Source: an uncultured Actinomycetes bacterium (GTDB lineage: Bacteria > Actinomycetota > Acidimicrobiia > Acidimicrobiales > RAAP-2). Taken from it: a stretch of DNA of 64,000 nt. Positions within the stretch are counted from its first letter, which is position 1. The number at the start of each line of letters is the position of its first letter. Made by a program: the position numbers and the translations under genes. Where the stretch lies: positions 310,001-374,000 of the forward strand of contig CAIYAP010000007.1 of the NCBI GenBank assembly GCA_903924205.1. The letters run 5' to 3'. A model generated the notes under the pieces. It saw only the letters and a program-made list of their open reading frames with translations. It did not search any database and had not been told where the DNA came from. This document shows positions 52,322-61,977 of the stretch, piece after piece.

Positions 52322-54138
52322 GAGCGATAGGTCTCGTCAAAACCGACCAGCCATTCCGTCAAGGCACTCGTGGCGTCGACGCGTTGCGGCGAATCCAAGA
52401 GCGCGACGTAGTGCTGCACGTCAGCCACAATGGCGGCCGCCTCATCGGCCATCACTGCCTGCTCGCGAACGAGGCGAGGAATGTCGCCCAGCGCCGCACG
52501 ACAGGCCTGGCGCAGGAGGTGGTCAGCCATCTCGTCAATGGATTCCTCGGTCACATCACTCGGCGGCTCGGGGTAGGCCACGAGGCGCTCCAGCAAGTCG
52601 GCCGCGGCAGTCTCCCCGATGGCTTCCAGTCGGTCGATGGCGACACGCACCATTTCCCCGCTGGCCAGAGACTCAAATACCACCCGATGCTCGGGTACCT
52701 GGAAGAACGCCCCGACAAAGCGACCATCGGTGATATCGGGTTCGTTCACCATGGCCAAGAGGGCGTTCACGGCGGCGCGATTTCGTGACAGGTCAATGGC
52801 GCCTTGCGGCACGGGAGCTTCGACGAACTCCCGCGGCGCGGCGGGCCGCGGCGAGCTCAACATCTTGCGCAGTCGGTCGACATCCAAGCGGCAGCGATCG
52901 GCAACGACCTGCAGATACTGGTCACGCACCAAATCACTGGGGTGCTCACCAATCATGGCCACGGCGCCCTCCGCGGCGCGCGCACGTCCCTCCGCCGTAT
53001 CGAGTGAGGCCGAGGCCAGCGCTCGCTCCACTCGGAACTGCAAGAAGGGCGTGGCGTTCGCGATGGCCTCGCGCAAGGCCTCAGGATCGCGCTGTGCGAG
53101 TTCGGCGGGGTCAACGCCGGTCGGGAACTTAGCGACGCGCACTTCCACGTCGTGCGACTTCTCCCATTGGTACACCGCGGCGGCCGCATTTTGACCCGCG
53201 AAGTCGCCGTCATAGGCGAGCACGATGCGCGACGCGAAGTTGCGCATGGTGCGAAAGTGGTCTTCGGCGAGTGCGGTGCCACAGGTCGCCACCGCCCGCG
53301 GGAGGCCCGCATTGAAAAAGGCGATGACGTCGGTGTAGCCCTCGCAGACGATGATTTCGCCCGTCTTGACGACGTCGTCCTTCGCCCAGTTCAACCCGTA
53401 GAGGGTCTTACGCTTGGAATAGATGACCGTTTCGGGAGAGTTCTTGTATTTCGGTTCGGGACGACCGGACGGTTCGTGTCCGGGCGCCGGTGGCAAGATG
53501 CGACCTCCCACCGCAATGGGCTTGCCGGAGGGATCAAAAATCGGGAAAATAATGCGCGCTCGCAAGAAATCCTGCTTACGACCTCGCGAATTTATGAAAC
53601 CCAAACCCGTGCCGTCGAGAATGTCGGCGGACAAGTCAAAAGTGGTCGCGAGCTTGTCCCACTCATCGGGCGCCCAGCCCAAGTGAAAACGCCGAACCGT
53701 CTCGCTGTCATATCCCCGGGACCGAAGGTAACCCCGTGCCGTGGCGGCGTCGGGGCTGGTGAGCAGTTGGTCGTGATACCAGGTCACCGCCTTGTCCATG
53801 GCCTCGAGGTAGCCCTTGCGGTTGCGCGTGGGACCTGAACTCTCCGTTTCCTGCAATGTCAGGCCGGCCTTATCCGCCAGGTACCGCAGGGCATCAACGA
53901 AATCGAAATGCTGCGTTTGCCGCACCCACTCGATGGCGTCACCTTTTTGGTGACAGCCGAAGCAGTAGTAGCGACCTTCGTTGGCGTTGACGTAAAACGA
54001 ACCGGTGCGTTCATTATGAAAGGGGCAGAGGCCTACCCAGCGCGATCCGGAACGCTTCAGGCCCGTGCGTTCGGAAATGAGGTTGACGATGTCCGTGGCG
54101 GCCAGAACCCGCTCTTTTTCCCCGTCCGCAATTGCCAC
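52318..54138 (-). CDS. dnaG: DNA primase
   Basis: The 606-residue protein has the zinc-binding domain (GLCPFHNERTGSFYV, YYCFGCHQKGDAIEW), the catalytic core with TOPRIM residues VCEGYTDVIAFFNAG and LAYDGDFAGQNAA, and a helicase-binding C-terminal region. It makes RNA primers for replication. It heads a two-gene unit with the sigma factor. Confidence 0.98.
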   Translation of the reverse strand: MAIADGEKERVLAATDIVNLISERTGLKRSGSRWVGLCPFHNERTGSFYVNANEGRYYCFGCHQKGDAIEWVRQTQHFDFVDALRYLADKAGLTLQETESSGPTRNRKGYLEAMDKAVTWYHDQLLTSPDAATARGYLRSRGYDSETVRRFHLGWAPDEWDKLATTFDLSADILDGTGLGFINSRGRKQDFLRARIIFPIFDPSGKPIAVGGRILPPAPGHEPSGRPEPKYKNSPETVIYSKRKTLYGLNWAKDDVVKTGEIIVCEGYTDVIAFFNAGLPRAVATCGTALAEDHFRTMRNFASRIVLAYDGDFAGQNAAAAVYQWEKSHDVEVRVAKFPTGVDPAELAQRDPEALREAIANATPFLQFRVERALASASLDTAEGRARAAEGAVAMIGEHPSDLVRDQYLQVVADRCRLDVDRLRKMLSSPRPAAPREFVEAPVPQGAIDLSRNRAAVNALLAMVNEPDITDGRFVGAFFQVPEHRVVFESLASGEMVRVAIDRLEAIGETAAADLLERLVAYPEPPSDVTEESIDEMADHLLRQACRAALGDIPRLVREQAVMADEAAAIVADVQHYVALLDSPQRVDATSALTEWLVGFDETYRS

Positions 54139-54194
54139 GCTGTGAGGGTACCGCCTCTTACGCGCCCGACGAACTACTCGCCTAGGGTAGAGCC

Positions 54195-55187
54195 ATGACC
54201 GAGAATGCCGTAGAAATCCGCAATCTGGTCCGCACGTTCCGCGATGGCGCCGTCACGGCCCTGGACGGAGTCAGTTTCGATGTTCCGAAGGGCCAAGTCT
54301 TCGGACTTCTCGGTCCGAACGGCTCGGGAAAGACCACCATCGTGCGGATCTTGTCCACCATTTTGGCCCCCACTGGTGGCAGTGCCACAGTGGCGGGTTT
54401 TGACGTGGTGAAGAACCCCGACGCCGTTCGACGCTCCATTGGCCTCGCCGGCCAGTTCGCGACGGTGGACCAGAACCTGACTGGTTTTGAGAACATCTAC
54501 ATGGTGGGGCGTTTAAACCACCTCCCCAAGGACGTGGTGCGTCAGCGAACCAACGAATTGCTGGCCCAGTTCAATTTGTCCGACGCTGGCAATCGAAACG
54601 TGAAGACCTACTCCGGCGGTATGCGTCGTCGCCTCGACCTCGCCGCCGCCCTCGTCGCCCACCCGCCGATCTTGTTTCTCGACGAACCGACGACTGGCCT
54701 TGACCCCCAGAGCCGTCAGGACCTGTGGTTCGCTATCGAGTCTCTCGTGGAGTCCGGCGTGACTGTATTGCTCACGACCCAGTACCTCGAAGAGGCTGAC
54801 CGCCTCGCGAAGCAGTTAGTCGTGCTCGACAAGGGCAAGATCATCGCTGAAGGCACGGCCGCGCAGCTCAAGGCGCAGCTCGGCACCACAGTTTTGTCGC
54901 TCACCTTCCAGAACTTGGCCGACGCGGACTCCGCGGTGTCGCTCGTTCGTGACTTGTCCGACAAGCCGCTGAACCACGATGGCACCGTCGTCGAACTCAC
55001 GGTGAACTCGGGTCCGGCTAGCGCCGCCGAGGCCCTTCGACGCATTGACGCCTCGGGCGTTACTTTGGCGGGCCTCGCCCTTCGCGAGCCCAGTCTCGAC
55101 GATGTATTCCTCAACCTCACTGGCCACAAGGCCGACGATGCACCGGCGGCCGAACCCGTCGCCACGGGTCGAAAGGCACAGCGATGA
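54195..55187 (+). CDS. ABC transporter ATP-binding protein (DrrA-like)
   Basis: The 330-residue protein has Walker A LGPNGSGKTTIVR, signature YSGGMRRRLDLAAALV, Walker B ILFLDEPTTGLDP and a C-terminal extension (VTLAGLALREPSLDDVFLNLTG) typical of the daunorubicin-resistance DrrA subfamily. It energises the adjacent permease, with which it overlaps by 4 bases. Confidence 0.95.
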   Translation: MTENAVEIRNLVRTFRDGAVTALDGVSFDVPKGQVFGLLGPNGSGKTTIVRILSTILAPTGGSATVAGFDVVKNPDAVRRSIGLAGQFATVDQNLTGFENIYMVGRLNHLPKDVVRQRTNELLAQFNLSDAGNRNVKTYSGGMRRRLDLAAALVAHPPILFLDEPTTGLDPQSRQDLWFAIESLVESGVTVLLTTQYLEEADRLAKQLVVLDKGKIIAEGTAAQLKAQLGTTVLSLTFQNLADADSAVSLVRDLSDKPLNHDGTVVELTVNSGPASAAEALRRIDASGVTLAGLALREPSLDDVFLNLTGHKADDAPAAEPVATGRKAQR

Positions 55188-55987
55188 AACTCAGCTCTCT
55201 GAAGTGGGCCATCAGCGATGTCGGCGTGCTGGCGCGCCGCAATCTGCTGGCCCTGGTGCGCATCCCCGTTGCGCTCGTGTTCTCGGTCATTCAGCCGGTG
55301 ATGTTCGTGCTCTTGTTCCGATACGTATTTGGCGGGTCGATCCAAGGTGGCGTGCCCGGTGGCTACGTGAACTACCTCATTCCCGGCATCTTGGTGCAGA
55401 CCACCATCTTCGGTGCCGTCGGCACCGCGATCGGCTTGTCCCAAGACCTCCAAGAAGGTCTCATCGAGCGCTTCCGAGCGCTTCCCATGTCGCGTATGGC
55501 CGTCTTGGCTGGGCGCACAGTGTCGGATGTCGGCCGCAACCTGCTCGTCTTGGTGGTCATCACCGTCATCGGAATCGCCGTGGGCTTCCGCCCGCACGGG
55601 GGCATCGGGAACTACCTCTTGGCCTGCCTCATCATGCTGATCTTCGCGTACTGCTTGTCGTGGGGCTTCGCCTTCATTGGCCTCGCGGCCCCCAACGCTG
55701 AATCGGCCCAGGCGATGACCTTCCCATTGATTTTCCCCTTGACCTTCGCGTCGGGCATCTTCGTGCAGGTGGCGTCCATGCCGGGATGGCTCCAAGGCTT
55801 CGCCCGCAACCAGCCCATCACGCAGGTCACCGACTCAGTGCGCGGCCTCATGCTCGGTGACATTCACCTCCCCACGGGTCAGATTCTCGGTCACGGCAAC
55901 TCCACATGGGTCTCACTGGCCTGGAGCATCGGCATCATTGCCACTCTGGCGCCGTTAGCTGTCCGGAAGTACCGCAAGGTGGCCTAG
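55184..55987 (+). CDS. ABC-2 type permease (DrrB-like)
   Basis: The 267-residue protein has six hydrophobic segments, the ABC-2 motif ERFRALPMSRMAVLAGRTVSD, and SGIFVQVASMPGWLQGFARNQP, typical of DrrB-type exporters. Its start overlaps the ATPase stop and its stop overlaps the thioesterase start. Confidence 0.92.
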   Translation: MKLSSLKWAISDVGVLARRNLLALVRIPVALVFSVIQPVMFVLLFRYVFGGSIQGGVPGGYVNYLIPGILVQTTIFGAVGTAIGLSQDLQEGLIERFRALPMSRMAVLAGRTVSDVGRNLLVLVVITVIGIAVGFRPHGGIGNYLLACLIMLIFAYCLSWGFAFIGLAAPNAESAQAMTFPLIFPLTFASGIFVQVASMPGWLQGFARNQPITQVTDSVRGLMLGDIHLPTGQILGHGNSTWVSLAWSIGIIATLAPLAVRKYRKVA

Positions 55988-56412
55988 TGGGCCGAATCGG
56001 CCACGTGGAATTAGATCGTGAAGCGCTGAACGGGATTCTTCGCCAATTCAGCCAGAACGCCGACATCATGGACATCGTCGACGTCACGGAGCGCGGAGTG
56101 CGCGTGCGCCTCGCGGTCGATGAACGTCATGGTCGACCGGGCGGCACCGTCTCGGGCCCCGCACAAATGACTTTGGCGGATGCGTCGGCGTGGTTCGCCA
56201 TATTGTCCCGTGTCGGTCCGAAGCTGTTATCGGTGACCACCAGCCTGCATATCGACTTTCTCCGCAAGCCTGAGATTGCCGCCCTCGTCGCCGACGCCGA
56301 ACTCGTGAAACTAGGAAGTCGCCTTGCCGTCGTGCGAGTCACGATTAGCAACGAGGGTGCTGACGAACCCTGCGCGGTGGCCCAAGTCACCTATTCAATC
56401 CCTAAGGACTGA
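55987..56412 (+). CDS. hotdog-fold PaaI-like thioesterase
   Basis: The 141-residue protein has the hotdog core GRPGGTVSGPAQMTLADAS, SVTTSLHIDFLRKP and the last strands RLAVVRVTISN and AVAQVTYSIP. PaaI-type members hydrolyse acyl-CoA thioesters; the substrate is unknown. GTG 55987 overlaps the permease stop (TAGTG), making it the third gene of an exporter operon. Confidence 0.85.
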   Translation: MGRIGHVELDREALNGILRQFSQNADIMDIVDVTERGVRVRLAVDERHGRPGGTVSGPAQMTLADASAWFAILSRVGPKLLSVTTSLHIDFLRKPEIAALVADAELVKLGSRLAVVRVTISNEGADEPCAVAQVTYSIPKD

Positions 56413-56431
56413 GGCGCACGGTCGCGCCGAG

Positions 56432-57739
56432 CTACCTCGCCAAACGCCCCATCACGTAGCCCACCAGTTCGCTGATGGCGATGCGCTCTTGCACCATGGT
56501 GTCGCGGTCACGAACCGTCACGGCCTTGTCGTCGAGAGAATCAAAGTCCACCGTGATGCATAGCGGCGTGCCGACTTCGTCTTGACGGCGGTAACGCTTG
56601 CCAATGGACTGAGTCACGTCGTAGTCGCACATGAGGAAGGGTCGCAGAAGTCCGAGGACTTCACGACTGGTCGCTTCGAGCTCGGGCTTCTTCGACAGTG
56701 GCAACACGGCGACTTGATAGGGCGCGAGTCTCGGGTCGAGACGCAGCACGCTACGAGTTTCGCCGTCCACTACTTCTTCCTCATACGCCGACAGCAAGAA
56801 GGCCATCATGGCACGGGTCGCTCCGGCGGCGGGCTCGATCACGTAGGGGGTGTAACGCTCATTTGCGGCCTGGTCGTAAAACTCCAGCTTCTGACCCGAC
56901 GCATTCGAGTGCTGCGTGAGGTCGTAGTCACCACGATTCGCAATGCCTTCCAACTCGTCCCAGCCCCAGGGGTAGGCGAACTCCACGTCGGTGGTGCCGC
57001 GCGAATAGTGCGACAGGTCGTGCTGCGGGTGCTCGAAGAGTCGTAGACGGTCCGCGGGAATTCCTAGATCGAGGTACCAGTGGTAGCGAGCGTCGATCCA
57101 GTAGCGATACCACTCGTCCGCCTCGGTGGGCGGCACGAAGTACTCCATCTCCATTTGCTCGAACTCGCGGGTGCGAAAGACGAAGTTCTGCGGAGTGATT
57201 TCGTTGCGGAAGCTCTTGCCGATTTGCGCGATGCCGAAGGGGGGCTTGCGGCGCATCGTGGTGAGGACGTTGGCGAAGTTGGTGAAGATTCCCTGGGCGG
57301 TCTCGGGACGAAGGTACGCGGTGGCACCTTCGCCTTCGATGGGACCCGCCTGCGTCTTAAACATCAAGTTGAAAGCCCGCGAGTCGGTAAAGGTGGTGTT
57401 GCCACACTTGGGACAGACTCCGTCGATCTTGTCTTCGCGCCACCGTTCCTTGCACTTGAGGCAATCCACGAGGGGGTCGGTGAAGGTGGCGAGGTGGCCG
57501 GAGGCTGCCCACACTGCCGGCGGACCCAAAATGGCGGCGTCGAGACCCACAATGTCGTCGCGCATCTGCACCATGGAACGCCACCAGGCGTTCTTCACGT
57601 TGCGCAGCATTAAGACGCCCAGCGGGCCGTAGTCGTAGGTGGAGCGAAAGCCGCCGTAGATGTCGGCGGAGGGGAAGATGAACCCCCGTCGTTTGCAGAG
57701 GTTGATGACGGACTCGAGAATGTCGGGGGTGTCGCTCAC
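56432..57739 (-). CDS. glyS: glycyl-tRNA synthetase (alpha2 type)
   Basis: The 435-residue class II enzyme has motif 1 RRGFIFPSADIYGGFRSTYD, zinc-binding CLKCKERW and CPKCGNTTF, motif 2 FRNEITPQNFVFRTREFEQM, and an anticodon domain starting LAPYQVAVLPLSKK. It charges tRNA-Gly. It lies next to hemW, gap 14 bases. Confidence 0.97.
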   Translation of the reverse strand: MSDTPDILESVINLCKRRGFIFPSADIYGGFRSTYDYGPLGVLMLRNVKNAWWRSMVQMRDDIVGLDAAILGPPAVWAASGHLATFTDPLVDCLKCKERWREDKIDGVCPKCGNTTFTDSRAFNLMFKTQAGPIEGEGATAYLRPETAQGIFTNFANVLTTMRRKPPFGIAQIGKSFRNEITPQNFVFRTREFEQMEMEYFVPPTEADEWYRYWIDARYHWYLDLGIPADRLRLFEHPQHDLSHYSRGTTDVEFAYPWGWDELEGIANRGDYDLTQHSNASGQKLEFYDQAANERYTPYVIEPAAGATRAMMAFLLSAYEEEVVDGETRSVLRLDPRLAPYQVAVLPLSKKPELEATSREVLGLLRPFLMCDYDVTQSIGKRYRRQDEVGTPLCITVDFDSLDDKAVTVRDRDTMVQERIAISELVGYVMGRLAR

Positions 57740-57753
57740 GGCACCCAGACTAG

Positions 57754-58845
57754 TTAGCCCTCGGCCCCGTCTTGAGCCGAGCGCAGCTGCAAAATCACTC
57801 GATTGGCAATGAGGCGACCTTCGGGTCGAAGACGCACCACGTCACCGTCGACGTCCACCAAGTGCTCCACCTCGGACAAATCATCGAAGGCGCTGCGCGC
57901 CACGCCGTGCCTCGTGCGCAGCGCGAGCGACTCGGCTTCAAAGAGCTGTGCGGCCGCATCAACGAATTCCTCCCCACCGAGTGGCTCCTCGCCCCGCTGG
58001 CACATCTCGATGTAGCGGTTCGGGGTACGCACGTTCCAAAAACGACGACCATCGACGTGCGAGTGAGCCGCCGAGCCAAAACCTCGGTAATTCCCTCGCT
58101 GCCAATAGAGATGATTATGGCGACAGGCGTGTCCGGGTTTGGCCCAGTTACTAATTTCTTCCCACTCGTAACCCGCCTCCGCCAGCATCTGTCCCACGAG
58201 GTCGTAGGCGTCCGCCGTCGCGTCCTCGTCGGGGTGACGCGACGGGTCGCGACCCAGCGGCGTCGCCGGTTCCGGGGTGAGGGCGTAACACGCGATGTGC
58301 GGCGGGGGCGTGGGCAGCGAGATGAGGTCGAGTACTGATTGGCGAATGGTGTCGAGGGTGTCCGCGGTCGATCCCACGATGAGATCCATGTTGAAAGTCG
58401 TGAATCCCGCCTCGACGGTTCTCGCGGCGACCTCGGCGTGGTGGTGAATGCCGTGACGACGGCCCAAGTCGGCCAGTGTGGCCGGATTAGTCGACTGCAC
58501 GCCGTAGCTCATGCGGGTGACCCCGCCTCGTCGATAGGTCACCAAACGCTCGAGGGACGCGTCTTCGGGATTGCACTCCACCGTTATTTCGCACCCCTCC
58601 CTCTGCGGCACCGTCTGGATAATGCGAACGAGGTCGTCCGCCTCGAGACGCGAGGGGGTGCCGCCACCGACGAAAATGCTGGTCGCGGCGGGAAGGCCCG
58701 CCTCTATCGCCGAGACGATTTCCGAGATCAACGCCTCGACGTAGGGCTCGCGGAGGTCGTCGCGATCGTCGTAAGTCGCAAAGGCGCAGTAGTCGCAACG
58801 TCGCGCACAAAACGGCACGTGGATGTACACGCCAAAATCAGGCAC
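57754..58845 (-). CDS. hemW: radical SAM haem chaperone HemW (HemN-like)
   Basis: The 363-residue protein starts with PDFGVYIHVPFCARRCDYCAF, the CX3CX2C radical SAM site, then FVGGGTPSRLE and GFGSAAHSHVDGRRFWN. The four-residue CX2C spacing, C-terminal domain and genome context match HemW, which hands haem to proteins, rather than the coproporphyrinogen dehydrogenase HemN. The start is GTG 58845. It overlaps the photolyase stop by 8 bases. Confidence 0.93.
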   Translation of the reverse strand: MPDFGVYIHVPFCARRCDYCAFATYDDRDDLREPYVEALISEIVSAIEAGLPAATSIFVGGGTPSRLEADDLVRIIQTVPQREGCEITVECNPEDASLERLVTYRRGGVTRMSYGVQSTNPATLADLGRRHGIHHHAEVAARTVEAGFTTFNMDLIVGSTADTLDTIRQSVLDLISLPTPPPHIACYALTPEPATPLGRDPSRHPDEDATADAYDLVGQMLAEAGYEWEEISNWAKPGHACRHNHLYWQRGNYRGFGSAAHSHVDGRRFWNVRTPNRYIEMCQRGEEPLGGEEFVDAAAQLFEAESLALRTRHGVARSAFDDLSEVEHLVDVDGDVVRLRPEGRLIANRVILQLRSAQDGAEG

Positions 58846-60241
58846 TCTCTACTCCCCGGGCCACCGCGAAGCGTCGCAGGGCCTCGTCGCGCTCCACGCC
58901 CGCATCAATCATCGGGGCCACGTAGCCGGGTGCGGCAAACAAGCCGTCACCACCACCGGGCGCGGTACGAAGCTTTGCCGGCTGCGTGCGCAGCTCGGGG
59001 ATGTACTTCGCGATGTACTCACCGTCGGGATCAAAACGTTCCGCTTGCAGCGTCGGATTAAAGACGCGGTGATACGGAGCGGCATCGGTGCCCGTGCCGG
59101 CCGTCCACTGCCAACCGTGCTGGTTGGAGGCGACGTCGCCGTCAATCAGGTGCCACATGAACCATCGGGCACCCCAGCGCCAATCGAGGTGCAGGTGCTT
59201 CACGAGGAACGACGCACACACCATGCGTACGCGGTTGTGCATCCACCCCTCCGCGAGGAGCTGGCGCATCCCGGCATCGACCATGGGGTAGCCGGTCTCC
59301 CCCACCGCCCAGCGGCGAAAGCGCTCTCGGGCCGCCTCATCGCGGTCGACCTCGAGATTGCGGGTGGAGTTCTGAAAGACCTCGCGCACGCTGTCGGGGT
59401 GGTGAAACATCACGTCGGCGTAGAACTCGCGCCACCCGATTTCGCTCACGAAATGCGCTGATCCGGCACCCACTCCGGCAGTTGCCGCCACGATGCTGCG
59501 GGGGTGAATGGAGCCCACCTTGAGGTGAGGGCTGAGGCGGCTCGTGCCCTCGAGTCCGGGATTGTTTCGTTGCTCGGCGTACAGGTCGACGTGTTCGCGA
59601 AACGCGGACAACAATCGATGCGCCTCCGCTTCCCCGGCCACCGGCAAGGTGGCGTCGACAGGATCGATGCCCTCAAAGAGAGCGGGCCACGAGCGACGAG
59701 ATATGGCGACGAGGTCGTCTATCTCGGCTGTCGACGCCGCGGTCATCACGTCGAGCGCGACGCGGGGGGCGAGGTCGAGGTCGAGATGCTCTTCCCAAAC
59801 TTTTCGAAAGGGGGTGAAGACCTTGAAGGGAGTCCCCGTCTTGTTCATCACCGTGCCGGGCGCGACGATATACGGCGTGTCCAGAAAATGAAGGACGAGA
59901 CCCGCCTCCGCCACCGCGCGTCGAACGGCGTTATCGCGCTGTCGACCGTAGGGACCGAAGTCTGAGGTGGCGTACATCTCCGTCGCCCCGGTCTCCGCGG
60001 CGAGTTCCTTCAGCACCGCGGCCGGTTCGCCCGAGCGAACAACCAAACCGTTATCGAGATCGCGATTTAGGGCGTGGAGAGACTCGGCGACCCATCGGGC
60101 GCGATTCGGCCCGCTCGGCGACGCCAGACGGTTGTCGATGATGAATAGAGGCACCACGGGACCGGTCGCGGCGGCCGCGAGGGCGCGCGATTCCGAAAGG
60201 CGCAGGTCACGGCGGAACCAATAGATGCGAGGTGACGTCAC
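58838..60241 (-). CDS. phr: deoxyribodipyrimidine photolyase
   Basis: The 467-residue protein has the N-terminal alpha/beta antenna domain (IYWFRRDLRLSESRAL) and FAD-binding C-terminal region: FVSEIGWREFYADVMFHHP, GYPMVDAGMRQLLAEGWMHN, DGDVASNQHGWQWTAGTGTD, and HRVFNPTLQ. This is a class I CPD photolyase that repairs UV dimers with blue light. The start is 16 bases from the recO end. Confidence 0.96.
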   Translation of the reverse strand: MTSPRIYWFRRDLRLSESRALAAAATGPVVPLFIIDNRLASPSGPNRARWVAESLHALNRDLDNGLVVRSGEPAAVLKELAAETGATEMYATSDFGPYGRQRDNAVRRAVAEAGLVLHFLDTPYIVAPGTVMNKTGTPFKVFTPFRKVWEEHLDLDLAPRVALDVMTAASTAEIDDLVAISRRSWPALFEGIDPVDATLPVAGEAEAHRLLSAFREHVDLYAEQRNNPGLEGTSRLSPHLKVGSIHPRSIVAATAGVGAGSAHFVSEIGWREFYADVMFHHPDSVREVFQNSTRNLEVDRDEAARERFRRWAVGETGYPMVDAGMRQLLAEGWMHNRVRMVCASFLVKHLHLDWRWGARWFMWHLIDGDVASNQHGWQWTAGTGTDAAPYHRVFNPTLQAERFDPDGEYIAKYIPELRTQPAKLRTAPGGGDGLFAAPGYVAPMIDAGVERDEALRRFAVARGVESA

Positions 60242-60257
60242 CGTGCCACCCTACGGG

Positions 60258-60980
60258 TCACAGTGCGGGTGGCCGAAACGTGCGAAGGCGTCGACCCAGA
60301 TGACTCTCCAGCGCTTCACGGCTCATGCGTTTGACTTCGTCACTACCCGCGGGTCGGTCCTCTCTCAAGACCCCGGCGAGATCCCCCAGGCGCATCCGTT
60401 GCAGCAAAGCCAGGGCTTCCGGCGATACCGGAAACCCCACTTGGCAATCACGGCAGGTCACTCCCCCGTGCGCCCCATCGAAGCTCGTGAGGTGCTCAGT
60501 GGCCCCACAGTTCACGCAGTGGTCCACAATGGGCGTGACCCCGTCGGCTTCGAGTACCCGCCACGCAAAGGCAAAGGGGACGAGGTCGGGGTAGAACTCG
60601 CGGTTGGCCACCGCTCGCAACGCTCGCACCACCGTCTCGAACAACTCCGGCGCGGGCTCGTTGTCGAGGGGCAGGGCGTCGAGCACCTCCATGAGTGCCG
60701 ACGCCGCGTTCAACCTCTCGAGGTCGTCCCGGAAAGTCAGCGAGGTATCGATGTAGGACACTTGGCGCACGATCAGCAGTTCCCCGCGACCGTGAGCCAT
60801 CAACACGTCAATGAGGGCGGTGGACTCGAGGGCTGAGCCAATCTTGCTCGTGGGCTTACGCACGCCTTTAGCGATGGCACGAACTTTGCCGTGTGACTTC
60901 GTGAACAGAACGACGACGCGGTCTGATTCGCCCGACTTAAAGGTGCGCACCACCACCGCGTGATCGCGGAGGTCGTTCAC
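60258..60980 (-). CDS. recO: DNA repair protein RecO
   Basis: The 240-residue protein has the OB-fold start LRDHAVVVRTFKSGESDRVVV, then HGKVRAIAKGVRK, and zinc ribbon CVNCGATEHLTS with CRDC. RecO loads RecA with RecR at gaps. It overlaps the downstream membrane protein gene's stop by 4 bases. Confidence 0.96.
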   Translation of the reverse strand: MNDLRDHAVVVRTFKSGESDRVVVLFTKSHGKVRAIAKGVRKPTSKIGSALESTALIDVLMAHGRGELLIVRQVSYIDTSLTFRDDLERLNAASALMEVLDALPLDNEPAPELFETVVRALRAVANREFYPDLVPFAFAWRVLEADGVTPIVDHCVNCGATEHLTSFDGAHGGVTCRDCQVGFPVSPEALALLQRMRLGDLAGVLREDRPAGSDEVKRMSREALESHLGRRLRTFRPPAL

Positions 60981-61186
60981 TCCTTATCCGACGGCTTTTT
61001 GAATTGTGGTGACTTGCGCTTAATGCCCATGCTGGAGGTCATCCAATTGCCGCCGGCCACCAAGGCGACAAGCACCAGAGGGGTGGCGAGCAACGGGGTG
61101 AGCCCGCTCGCGCCATTGAGGGCCACGCCCCACAGAAAGATATAGATAGCGCCGAGAGCGACGACGGTCATTTTTGTCACGTTCAT
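60977..61186 (-). CDS. small two-helix membrane protein
   Basis: A 69-residue protein with two predicted membrane helices (VVALGAIYIFLWGVALNG; PLVLVALVAGGNWM) and a basic tail KRKSPQFKKPSDKE. It lies between uppS and recO with ATGA overlaps on both sides, so it is surely expressed with them. Family not recognised. Confidence 0.75.
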   Translation of the reverse strand: MNVTKMTVVALGAIYIFLWGVALNGASGLTPLLATPLVLVALVAGGNWMTSSMGIKRKSPQFKKPSDKE

Positions 61187-61923
61187 TCGTCCAGCCCTCC
61201 GTAACGGCGGCGGCGACCTTGGTATTCACTTACCGCGGCGTAGAGATCTTCTCGCCGAAAGTCTGGCCACAACACGTCGGTGAAGACGAGCTCGCTGTAA
61301 GCCATTTCCCACATCAGGAAGTTGCTGGTGCGATACTCGCCCGAGGTGCGAATCACCAGGTCGGGATCAGGAATTTCCGGGTGATACAGACGTTCACGAA
61401 TGGCCTTCTCGGTGATCTTGCGAGCCGGCACGCCATCGTCCACCAAGCGGGTGATGGCGTCAATGAGCTCGGCGCGACCGCCGTAATTGAATGCCATATT
61501 GAGCACCATGGTCTTGTTGCGTCGGGTGAGTTCGGCGGCGTCATCCATGTTGGCGAGCACGCGCCGCGGCACGCGCCAATCGCGACGTCCCGAAAAGACG
61601 ATGCGGATACCCACCTCGCCGAGTTCGCGAGCGCGCCGCTTCAGCAGTGATTCGTTGAAGTTCATCAGGAATTTCACTTCATCTACGGGGCGACGCCAGT
61701 TCTCCGTCGAGAAGGCGTAGACCGTGATGTACTTAATTCCCGCCGCCAGAGCGCCGTACACCACGTCAACCAGGGCCTCTTCACCGGCGGCATGACCATC
61801 AGTGCGCGGGAGACCTTGACGCTGGGCCCAGCGACCATTGCCGTCCATCACGATGGCGACGTGAGTGGGCATCCGGCTGAGGTCGAGGTCCGCAGGCAGC
61901 GGGAGGGGACGCGGGTCAGGCAC
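61183..61923 (-). CDS. uppS: isoprenyl (undecaprenyl) diphosphate synthase
   Basis: The 246-residue cis-prenyltransferase has PTHVAIVMDGNGRWAQRQGL, the helix TVYAFSTENWRRP, and the signature RTSGEYRTSNFLMWEMAYSE. It makes the lipid carrier for peptidoglycan and polysaccharide precursors. Actinobacteria often have a second such gene, so the chain length is unverified. Confidence 0.96.
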   Translation of the reverse strand: MPDPRPLPLPADLDLSRMPTHVAIVMDGNGRWAQRQGLPRTDGHAAGEEALVDVVYGALAAGIKYITVYAFSTENWRRPVDEVKFLMNFNESLLKRRARELGEVGIRIVFSGRRDWRVPRRVLANMDDAAELTRRNKTMVLNMAFNYGGRAELIDAITRLVDDGVPARKITEKAIRERLYHPEIPDPDLVIRTSGEYRTSNFLMWEMAYSELVFTDVLWPDFRREDLYAAVSEYQGRRRRYGGLDE

Positions 61924-61977
61924 GGGTCAAAACTAGTCCGGTCCCGTCCGGCGGCGACGGCTCGTTAGTGTCGACGC

